Source of the DNA: Prochlorococcus sp. AG-424-P18
GTDB taxonomy: Bacteria > Cyanobacteriota > Cyanobacteriia > PCC-6307 > Cyanobiaceae
NCBI GenBank assembly: GCA_003213235.1
Contig: QCNJ01000002.1
Coordinates: forward strand, 1 to 64,000
DNA: 64,000 bases
Direction: 5' to 3'
This document shows positions 56,375 through 64,000 of this stretch, piece after piece (the stretch's first letter is position 1; each line of letters opens with the position of its first letter). The notes beneath the pieces were generated by a model. That model saw only the letters and a program-made list of their open reading frames with translations. It was not told where the DNA came from and ran no database searches. Made by a program: the position numbers and the translations under genes.

Positions 56375-57361
56375 GTGAGATTCCATATTCAACAAGATAG
56401 TGATATTCCAGCATCTACACAACTATATAATCAAATTTGCTTTGCAATAGCAGCAAGACACTTTCCTCCAGGTCACAGACTTCCAAGCACTAGGCAACTT
56501 GCAATGCAAACTGGACTCCATAGGAATACTATAAGCAAAGTTTATCGACAACTTGAAATAGATGGGGTTGTTGAAGCGATAGCCGGATCAGGTATATATG
56601 TAAGAGATAATCTCACTAAAAGAGAGATAAAACAATCAGTTTCACCAAAAGAGAAAATAAGTGAACCGCCAGATCAAGAGGCAAAAAAAGCAATTGATAA
56701 CTTCATAAATCTAGGCTGCACTTTACAAGAAACAAGAGAAATTTTAACCAATGAAATTGATTGGCGCATTAAATGTGGAGCAAGAATTATAGTAAGTACT
56801 CCTAGAGAAGATATAGGTGCCTCTATGTTAATAGCTGAAGACCTCTCTCCAAAAGTTAATGTGCCTGTAGAAGTTGTTCCTATGGAAGAATTAGAAAAAG
56901 TTTTGAGTAGTTCAAGTAATGGTACTATTGTCACAAGCAGATATTTTCTACAGCCTTTAGAAAAAGTTGCAAAACAATTTGGAGTTCGAGCTATTGCAGT
57001 AGATTTGAGCGACTTTCAAAAGGAATTAAAAATTATAAAAGAATTAGATGCTGGTAGTTGTGTGGGTATTGTTAGCATTAGTCCTGGTTTATTGAGAGCT
57101 GCAGAGGTTATCATACACAGCATGAGAGGTAGTGAATTAATGATTATGACAGCAATTTCAGATAATAACGTTAGATTACTATCTCTTTTAAAGGCTTCAA
57201 ACAACATAGTTTGTGATGGGCCTAGTTTATCAGTTGTAGAAAATACATTATTAAAAAATCGCTCTCAACTCATGCGATTACCTCAAATCATATGCGCTAA
57301 AAATTATTTGAGCATCGACACAATCAATCAATTAAAAAAAGAAATTGGAGTTTTTAATTAG
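56375..57361 (+). CDS. GntR-type HTH transcriptional regulator with atypical C-terminal domain
   Basis: QLYNQICFAIAARHFPPGHRLPSTRQLAMQTGLHRNTISKVYRQLEIDGVVEAIAGSGIYV wHTH; GTG start. Confidence 0.92.
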   Translation: MRFHIQQDSDIPASTQLYNQICFAIAARHFPPGHRLPSTRQLAMQTGLHRNTISKVYRQLEIDGVVEAIAGSGIYVRDNLTKREIKQSVSPKEKISEPPDQEAKKAIDNFINLGCTLQETREILTNEIDWRIKCGARIIVSTPREDIGASMLIAEDLSPKVNVPVEVVPMEELEKVLSSSSNGTIVTSRYFLQPLEKVAKQFGVRAIAVDLSDFQKELKIIKELDAGSCVGIVSISPGLLRAAEVIIHSMRGSELMIMTAISDNNVRLLSLLKASNNIVCDGPSLSVVENTLLKNRSQLMRLPQIICAKNYLSIDTINQLKKEIGVFN

Positions 57362-57364
57362 CTC

Positions 57365-58102
57365 ATGGTACTTAAAACTTTTAAATCGGATGTAGAAATT
57401 ATCAAAGAAAGAGATCCTGCTGCGAGAGGAATACTAGAAATTTTTCTTTGCTACCCAGGTTTTCAAGCAATTATTATTCATCGGTTTACTAATAAATTAT
57501 GGAAATTAAAAATTCCCTTAATTCCCCGTTTTTTAAGCCATCTCAATAGACTTATAACTGGAATTGAAATACATCCTGGGGCTAGAATTGGTAAACGAGT
57601 TTTCATAGATCATGGAATGGGAGTCGTAATTGGTGAAACAGCTGAGATAGGAAATAATTGTCTGCTTTATCAGGGAGTGACTTTAGGAGGTACTGGAAAA
57701 AGTCATGGGAAAAGACACCCAACTTTAATGGAAAATGTTGTAGTTGGAGCAGGCGCAAAAGTACTAGGATCTATAACAGTAGGCTCAAATACACGGATTG
57801 GAGCTGGTTCAGTAGTTGTTCGTAATGTAGAGGCTAATAGTACTGTCGTAGGAGTTCCTGGCAGAGTAGTTCATCAAAGTGGTGTTAAAGTAAATCCATT
57901 AGCTCACTCTGCCTTACCAGATGCAGAAGCAAATGTTATAAAAAATTTGATGGATAGAATAGATTCGCTTGAAAATGAAATTCTTAAATTACAAAAAACA
58001 CTACAGTGTCTTGCTAATTCAGAATCTATTGATACATCTCAACTCGGTGACTCTCAAAATCTTAAAGACAAAGAAATTATAGAATTTCTTGGAGATGATT
58101 GA
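57365..58102 (+). CDS. cysE: Serine O-acetyltransferase
   Basis: GIEIHPGARIGKRVFIDHGMGVVIGETAEIGNNCLLYQGVTLGGTGKSHGKRHPTL hexapeptide repeats. Confidence 0.97.
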   Translation: MVLKTFKSDVEIIKERDPAARGILEIFLCYPGFQAIIIHRFTNKLWKLKIPLIPRFLSHLNRLITGIEIHPGARIGKRVFIDHGMGVVIGETAEIGNNCLLYQGVTLGGTGKSHGKRHPTLMENVVVGAGAKVLGSITVGSNTRIGAGSVVVRNVEANSTVVGVPGRVVHQSGVKVNPLAHSALPDAEANVIKNLMDRIDSLENEILKLQKTLQCLANSESIDTSQLGDSQNLKDKEIIEFLGDD

Positions 58103-58110
58103 ATCTCGAT

Positions 58111-60942
58111 TTAATTATTGTTGTCGATTTCAGTTTTTGGTTGAAACATAAACATTGAATAAATAACATTTCGTCTCATATTTGTCATCATTTCGAGAAA
58201 CATATCATATCCTTCATTTTTATATTCTATCAATGGATCTTTTTGGCCATAACCTCTCAATCCAACTGATTCCCTTAAAGCATCCATAGATTGAAGATGT
58301 TCTCGCCATAAATTATCAATTTGCTGCAAAATGAAAAATCTTTCAGCTTCTCTCATTAATCCTGGACGAATTTTTTCTATTTGAGACTCCTTTAAATCAT
58401 ATGCTATTCGCAACTGCTCTTGTAGATAGTTTTTTAATTCTTCTACCGAAAGTAAAGAGACATCATCAGTTGTAAGATCTTCTAATAAATATATAAATTC
58501 TTTGACTTTAGAAATTAATTGATCAATATTCCATTCTTCAGGAGGAAGATCAGGATTTATATATGCTTCTACAATTTCACTCATTGTTCTTTCACCATAG
58601 CCTATGACCTGCCTCTTCAAATCTGTTCCTTGCAAGACTCTCAGTCTTTCGCTGTAAACCGCTTTTCTTTGATTATTCATTACCTCATCGTATTCAAACA
58701 CTTGTTTTCTGATATCGTAATAGTAGGTCTCTACTTTCTTTTGGGCACTTTCTAGAGACCTAGTAAGCATTCCTGACTCGATAGGCATATCTTCATCAAC
58801 CCTAAATGCATTCATAAGATTAGCTACTCTATCACCTCCAAAAATCCTTAATAAATTATCTTCTAAAGATAAAAAGAATCTTGTACTGCCAAGGTCACCT
58901 TGCCTTCCAGCTCTACCTCTAAGTTGATTATCGACTCTTCTTGATTCATGCCTCTCAGTACCAATAACATGCAAGCCTCCAGCTTGTCTTACTTTTTCCT
59001 CTTCATGAGTTAACACTTTTTCATATTGTTCTTTTACAGCCGATAAAGATTCTCTCAAAAGCTTTATCAAGTGATCTTCAGTTGGTGCTTTTTCTGCAGC
59101 TGTAGCGATTCTGTCATCTAACTCTAAGACAGATAATTGTCTTTCTCCCCAATTTTTAACAAGTTCATTTGACAAAAAAGAGAGTTGCTTTTCAATTTCT
59201 TCATCCAGTCTGCAAGGGAAAAGACTTCTTGAAGAGTCTGGAATATTATTTTTTAAAGGTGAGGGCACTTTTGATGAAAACCCGCCCTTTGCCTTTGGAC
59301 TTCTTTGTTTAGGGATTGGCGGCTTATGCTCATTATCTGGCTTTACTAACAAAGGAATTAAAATCTCTTTTAATTTCAGTCTCGCCATATAGTCACTGTT
59401 ACCGCCAAGAATTATATCTGTTCCTCTCCCAGCCATGTTAGTTGCAATAGTAACAGCTTTTGCTCTTCCTGCCTGAGCAATAATTTCCGCCTCACGCTCA
59501 ACGTTCTCTGGCTTAGCGTTTAACAAATTATGGGGAATTTTTTGTTCTGATAAAAGTGAACTTAATAACTCACTTTTTTCAACACTTGTTGTGCCAACCA
59601 AAACAGGTCTACCTTCTCTATGAATTTGTGCAGTTTCTTTAGCAACGGCCTTCCATTTACCTATCTCTGTCTTAAATACTTGATCAGCCCAATCTTGCCT
59701 CTTTCTTACTTGATTTGTCGGAATAACTGTTGATTCTAATTTATATGTTTTTTCAAATTCAACCTCCTCAGTTTTCGCGGTTCCGGTCATGCCAGCTAGA
59801 CCAGGATATAGGAGGAAAAAATTCTGATAAGTTATGGATGCCAATGTTTGGGTCTCAGGCTGAATTTTAAGACCTTCTTTTGCTTCTATTGCCTGATGCT
59901 GTCCGTCACTCCACCTCCTTCCTGGCATTACCCTACCTGTAAATTCATCCACTATCACAGCATCATTATTTTTAATAATGTAGTTGACATCTTTGATAAA
60001 TAATTCTTTCGCCTTTAAAGCATTGGTTATGTAGTGCGCCCACGGATCTTGAGGATTATATAAATCGCTAACTCCTAAATATTCTTCACATTTAGCGAAA
60101 CCCTGATCAGTTAATATACAACTTCTCTGCTTTTCATCCACTTCATAATCTCCTTCTGGATCAATACCGTCCTTACTTAATTCTTTTGCTTTAATAAGAG
60201 TCAATGCTAATTCTGATGCTTTTTCATATTTTTCTTGGGGTCTTTCAACTTGGCCGGAAATTATTAGAGGTGTTCTAGCTTCATCAATCAATATTGAATC
60301 AACCTCATCAATTACACAGTAATTAAATCTTCTTTGAACTACCTCATTGATATCAGTAGACATATTGTCTCTTAAGTAATCAAAACCTAGTTCGGAATTA
60401 GTAGCATAAGTTATATCACAGTCGTAATTTTTCTTTCTCTCAACTGGGTTCATATCTTGCTGAATCAACCCTACAGACAATCCCAAAAAACGATGAACTT
60501 GTCCCATCCACTCAGCATCTCTTCTAGCCAAATAATCGTTGACAGTAACAACGTGAACCCCTTTTCCAGTTAGAGCATTTAGATAACAAGGTAAAGTTGC
60601 GACAAGAGTTTTTCCTTCTCCAGTCTTCATCTCAGCAATCTGGCATTCATTTAAAACGATCCCGCCTATTAACTGAACATCAAAATGTCTCATATCAAGA
60701 ACACGTTTACTTGCTTCTCTTACAATTGCAAAAGCTTTAGGAAGAAATTCTTCTAAGAGTTCCTTTTGTTTTTTAAAATCAGACTCTGCTGAGATTTTCG
60801 ATTTAAGATTGTGTGTTTCTTTTCTTAGCTCATCATCAGTCAATTGAGAAATTTGTGCTTCTAAAAAATTTATCTCTTCCACTATTGGTTGATAGCGCTT
60901 TAACTTTCGTGTATTCGGATCTCCCAACAAAAGTTTTAGCAT
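58111..60942 (-). CDS. secA: Preprotein translocase ATPase SecA
   Basis: [58 protein letters not shown]. Confidence 0.99.
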   Translation of the reverse strand: MLKLLLGDPNTRKLKRYQPIVEEINFLEAQISQLTDDELRKETHNLKSKISAESDFKKQKELLEEFLPKAFAIVREASKRVLDMRHFDVQLIGGIVLNECQIAEMKTGEGKTLVATLPCYLNALTGKGVHVVTVNDYLARRDAEWMGQVHRFLGLSVGLIQQDMNPVERKKNYDCDITYATNSELGFDYLRDNMSTDINEVVQRRFNYCVIDEVDSILIDEARTPLIISGQVERPQEKYEKASELALTLIKAKELSKDGIDPEGDYEVDEKQRSCILTDQGFAKCEEYLGVSDLYNPQDPWAHYITNALKAKELFIKDVNYIIKNNDAVIVDEFTGRVMPGRRWSDGQHQAIEAKEGLKIQPETQTLASITYQNFFLLYPGLAGMTGTAKTEEVEFEKTYKLESTVIPTNQVRKRQDWADQVFKTEIGKWKAVAKETAQIHREGRPVLVGTTSVEKSELLSSLLSEQKIPHNLLNAKPENVEREAEIIAQAGRAKAVTIATNMAGRGTDIILGGNSDYMARLKLKEILIPLLVKPDNEHKPPIPKQRSPKAKGGFSSKVPSPLKNNIPDSSRSLFPCRLDEEIEKQLSFLSNELVKNWGERQLSVLELDDRIATAAEKAPTEDHLIKLLRESLSAVKEQYEKVLTHEEEKVRQAGGLHVIGTERHESRRVDNQLRGRAGRQGDLGSTRFFLSLEDNLLRIFGGDRVANLMNAFRVDEDMPIESGMLTRSLESAQKKVETYYYDIRKQVFEYDEVMNNQRKAVYSERLRVLQGTDLKRQVIGYGERTMSEIVEAYINPDLPPEEWNIDQLISKVKEFIYLLEDLTTDDVSLLSVEELKNYLQEQLRIAYDLKESQIEKIRPGLMREAERFFILQQIDNLWREHLQSMDALRESVGLRGYGQKDPLIEYKNEGYDMFLEMMTNMRRNVIYSMFMFQPKTEIDNNN

Positions 60943-61111
60943 AAGTCAAAGTCCTTAAAAAATTTATCTTATTACAAACATTATAAATTAGTGCGTTCCA
61001 ACAAAATGAAAACTATTATCTCTTTAATTTATAGAAACGATCGATTAAGGTATTTAGATTGAAGTCAAAAAATCACCTAAAAGACATCACTTTTCAAAAA
61101 TCTTTTTATAA

Positions 61112-61567
61112 ATGAAAGAAATATCTCTAATCAAACATACCAACGGAGCTTTAGGATTGAGGGTTTTTGGATTAGGTCCTAATCTAAAACCGACGAATGG
61201 ATTAATCAAGCTACAAAAACTACTAGATACCAATGCTTTCTGGGCAAAAAATAGAACAATTAATGATCTTAAAAAATGCCTTGCTAATAGTGATGTCATA
61301 ATAAGTCTTTGGGTCGGCAAGGAAATAGTTGGTTTTGGTAGAGCTTTAACCGATGGGATTTACCGGGGAGTGCTTTGGGATATTGTTATTGATCACAATC
61401 ATCAAGGCAAAGGTTTTGGTACTTTAATTGTAAAAAATCTTTTATCTTCTAAAAAAATTAAAAATACAAAAAAATTATATTTAATGACCACTAATAAAAA
61501 ATTGTTTTATTCTCAATTAGATTTTAAAGAAGTTACTTCTCAAAATTTATTAATTCGTGAAATATAA
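61112..61567 (+). CDS. GNAT family N-acetyltransferase
   Basis: VVGFGRALTDG-like core (IVGFGRALTDGIYRGVLWDIVIDHNHQGKGFGTLIVKNLL). Confidence 0.92.
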   Translation: MKEISLIKHTNGALGLRVFGLGPNLKPTNGLIKLQKLLDTNAFWAKNRTINDLKKCLANSDVIISLWVGKEIVGFGRALTDGIYRGVLWDIVIDHNHQGKGFGTLIVKNLLSSKKIKNTKKLYLMTTNKKLFYSQLDFKEVTSQNLLIREI

Positions 61568-61570
61568 AGC

Positions 61571-61594
61571 ACTTTGTTTCCAAAGAAACAAAGT
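61571..61594. terminator. Possible bidirectional terminator hairpin between convergent genes
   Basis: ACTTTGTTTC-CAAA-GAAACAAAGT, 10-bp perfect stem at the junction of two convergent CDSs; no strong U tract. Confidence 0.5.
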
Positions 61595-62025
61595 CAAGAT
61601 ACAAATTTACTATAAAGCCATCTTATAAAAGGTCCTAAAATAGGAACTGGTCCAAAAGTTGGTCCGCAAAAATCAAAGTAATCTCTATGCTCTTTGATTA
61701 ATCCATTTTCACCAAATAATAAACGAGTAGTTCCAGGATAAATAAATTCTTTACCCATAATTTTTAAACCCATTGTCCATTCAACAAATCCATAATTCCC
61801 AGTTATGGAAATTGCATGAGTTTTCAAAAAAACATCATCACATCTTTTAACTAGCTTTTCTTGAGCTTTAACGTAAGAATCTAAGCCCTCTGTTTCCTGA
61901 GTTGGGTCTGTAAAAATAACACTCTCATTATAAAATTCAGCCCATTTTTGTTTTGTTGGTGCATCAGTACCATAAGGTTTGGTAAATAATCCCTTTAAAT
62001 CCTCAACAGAAATTACTCTTTTCAT
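61594..62025 (-). CDS. Conserved hypothetical, NTF2/SnoaL-like or DUF2358-type fold
   Basis: FYNESVIFTDPTQETEGLDSYVKAQE...FVEWTMGLKIMGKEFIYPGTTRLLFGENGLIKEHRDYFD resembles nuclear-transport-factor-2-like proteins. Confidence 0.75.
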   Translation of the reverse strand: MKRVISVEDLKGLFTKPYGTDAPTKQKWAEFYNESVIFTDPTQETEGLDSYVKAQEKLVKRCDDVFLKTHAISITGNYGFVEWTMGLKIMGKEFIYPGTTRLLFGENGLIKEHRDYFDFCGPTFGPVPILGPFIRWLYSKFVS

Positions 62026-62070
62026 TACGAAATTTTTATTAAGAATATCTTAAAAGATACAAACATTAAA

Positions 62071-62142
62071 AGCGGATGAAGAGATTCGAACTCTCGACAT
62101 TCTCCTTGGCAAGGAGATGCTCTACCACTGAGCTACATCCGC
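62071..62142 (-). tRNA. tRNA-Gly(GCC)
   Basis: Reverse complement GCGGATGTAGCTCAGTGGTAGAGCATCTCCTTGCCAAGGAGAATGTCGAGAGTTCGAATCTCTTCATCCGC; anticodon GCC. Confidence 0.97.
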
Positions 62143-62203
62143 ATAACTTTTTTATTTTATCTCAAAGAAGGTATCAATGATAAAAATAATTAAATTTTTT
62201 CAA

Positions 62204-62680
62204 TTAATTTAAATTTTTAATTAAGGATCCCATCTCAATTGCTTGTAAAGCATAATTCCAACCAAGATTATTTTTAATCCCTGCTCTTTCTAAAGCCTGC
62301 TGCATAGTATCAGTAGTTAGAACTCCAAAAATAATTGGAACATTATTTTCATTTGAAGCTTGGGAAATACCCTTGCTCGCCTCCGATATAACTACATCAT
62401 AGTGAGAAGTTTCACCACGGATCACAGCCCCAAGAGCAATTACAACGTCATAACTCTTTTTTTTCATGAGGGTTTTAGCCGCGATTGGTAATTCAAATGA
62501 ACCTGGGACCCAAACTATGTCGACTTGATTGCTTAATTCAGAAGTATCTAAACCATGTCTCTTTAAACAATCAAGACATCCAGATAGAATTTTATTTGTA
62601 ATTAAATCATTAAATCTTGCTATTACAATCCCAACTTTTAAAGTAGAGGCATTAGTAAAAGAACCCTCAAAAATAGCCAT
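62204..62680 (-). CDS. ribH: 6,7-dimethyl-8-ribityllumazine synthase
   Basis: [66 protein letters not shown]. Confidence 0.97.
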   Translation of the reverse strand: MAIFEGSFTNASTLKVGIVIARFNDLITNKILSGCLDCLKRHGLDTSELSNQVDIVWVPGSFELPIAAKTLMKKKSYDVVIALGAVIRGETSHYDVVISEASKGISQASNENNVPIIFGVLTTDTMQQALERAGIKNNLGWNYALQAIEMGSLIKNLN

Positions 62681-62729
62681 TAAATTTTACTTAGATATAT
62701 TAATAGACTCTCACGAAAAGGTATTAAGT

Positions 62730-62927
62730 TCAAACTAATGAAGAAACTATCCCTGTAACAAAAACCAAAACAACCCAAACAGCAGCAATAGAATAAATTT
62801 TTCTCCTACTTTCTCGCTGTCCTTCCTCAGTAGAAGGTTGAGTCACATATAAAACGGGCACTCCAACTACTGCAATTAAAGAAGCAAATAAAAGAGCATT
62901 TACGAAGAAAAAGTTAACAGCCTGCAT
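62730..62927 (-). CDS. psbZ: Photosystem II protein PsbZ (Ycf9)
   Basis: 65 aa two-TM protein; ALIAVVGVPVLYVTQPS-like core (ASLIAVVGVPVLYVTQPSTEEGQ). Confidence 0.93.
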   Translation of the reverse strand: MQAVNFFFVNALLFASLIAVVGVPVLYVTQPSTEEGQRESRRKIYSIAAVWVVLVFVTGIVSSLV

Positions 62928-63066
62928 AATTCAGTCTTAGGTTTCAAATATTATAAATACTATAATCTCATGAAAATGATAATTTTTAGAGAAAATTTAC
63001 ATACTTTAGCCACTTTAAATGCAAAAAAAAAAAATCTACCTAATATCTATTTAGGAATTAAAAAAG

Positions 63067-64000
63067 TATGCAAGAAGATACGATAATTCAAAAGAATTTA
63101 TTTGCGATTGGTAATGATAATAATGAGCAAAAAGAAATAACAAAAATTCCAGAAGATTTATCTTTGGAAGATTTAAAAAAAGAATCGCAAAAAAGACCCA
63201 GACAAAGAAAAAATTCAAGTAATTTAATTAATAAATTCAAGACTGATTTAATTTCAAATAACAAAAATGTTTGCATCAATGAAGAATCTTATAGCTATAA
63301 AACAGTTTCAAAACTGAAATTAACTCCTGTAATGAAGCATTATGTAACTCTAAAAGAAGAAAATAAAGATAGGTTATTACTTTATAGATTAGGAGATTTT
63401 TTTGAATGTTTTTTTGAGGACGCTGTATTAATATCTAACCTTTTAGAAATAACGCTTACCAGTAAAGATGCTGGCAAAGAGATTGGTAAGATCCCTATGG
63501 CAGGGGTTCCTCATCATGCAATGGAGAGATACTGTGCTGATTTAATTAAAAAAAATTATTCTGTGGTTATATGCGATCAATTAGAAAAAAGTTCTGGAAA
63601 TTATGGGACTCCAATTAAAAGAGGAATAACAAGAATAATTACCCCTGGAACCGTAATTGAAGAGGGGATGTTGATAGCAAAGAAAAATAATTGGATTACT
63701 GCTATTTACTTATCAGAAGAAAACTCAGATGAATCTTATGAATGGGGTATATCAAAAGCTGATGTAAGCACAGGAGAATTAATAACTTTAGAAGGTCAAT
63801 CTCTGTCAAAACTATTTGATGAAATTATTAAATTAGATTCTTCAGAAATCATTGTAGGAAGCAATGCAGTAAGAAATTTATTAATTAAAGAAAATAGTCA
63901 AATTATATATACTGTTTCTCAAGAGACTAATTTTGGAATTAATGAAGCAAATTATCTAATAAAAAATTATTTCCAAATTGCAAACCTAGAGGGAATAGGA
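63067..64000 (+). CDS. mutS: DNA mismatch repair protein MutS (N-terminal part, truncated by window edge)
   Basis: Reading from ATG 63067: [49 protein letters not shown]...[14 protein letters not shown]; open to the right edge. Confidence 0.93.

Noticed and set aside
58111-60942. Lys/Pro-rich insertion in SecA ([27 protein letters not shown])
   Set aside because: I recall cyanobacterial/plastid-type SecA proteins having an insertion near this position, so likely not novel; an alignment would be needed.
61006-61062. 18-codon ORF (MKTIISLIYRNDRLRYLD) upstream of the GNAT gene
   Set aside because: Very short, no clear SD, no overlap with the downstream start; cannot be separated from chance.
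63088-63279. 63-aa minus-strand ORF over the mutS start
   Set aside because: Opposite to the mutS N-terminus, which reads well on the plus strand from 63067.

Overview
The window is a compact, AT-rich, core-genome segment of a picocyanobacterium, most likely a high-light-adapted Prochlorococcus (inferred from psaC/psaD/psbZ, ho1-pebA-pebB, rpaB, ndhS, fused panC/cmk and the very short intergenic gaps). It holds about 67 credible protein genes (trpE and mutS are cut by the window edges), three tRNAs (Cys-GCA, Arg-CCU, Gly-GCC), the RNase P RNA gene rnpB and a TPP riboswitch upstream of thiC. I see no CRISPR array, transposase, integrase, prophage, rRNA or clear genomic island. No unmistakably new large system stands out. 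The items most worth following up are: (1) an antiporter / alpha-beta hydrolase / sugar epimerase / DUF1537-kinase gene string divergent from glgP, with an inverted repeat in the shared promoter region; (2) uncharacterised genes flanking ho1-pebA-pebB; (3) a tandem crcB pair in which one copy has lost conserved pore motifs; (4) an rnc> <ndhS rimM> interleaved arrangement; (5) mutually exclusive pairing segments in the gyrB-miaA intergenic region; (6) a short ORF with an SD-like sequence overlapping the icd start; (7) a GntR-type regulator with an unusual C-terminal domain abutting cysE. Several ORF-track starts are too long because they run through RNA genes or upstream regions; I corrected these where the sequence supports it. 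Family assignments are from reading protein motifs by eye, with no database search.
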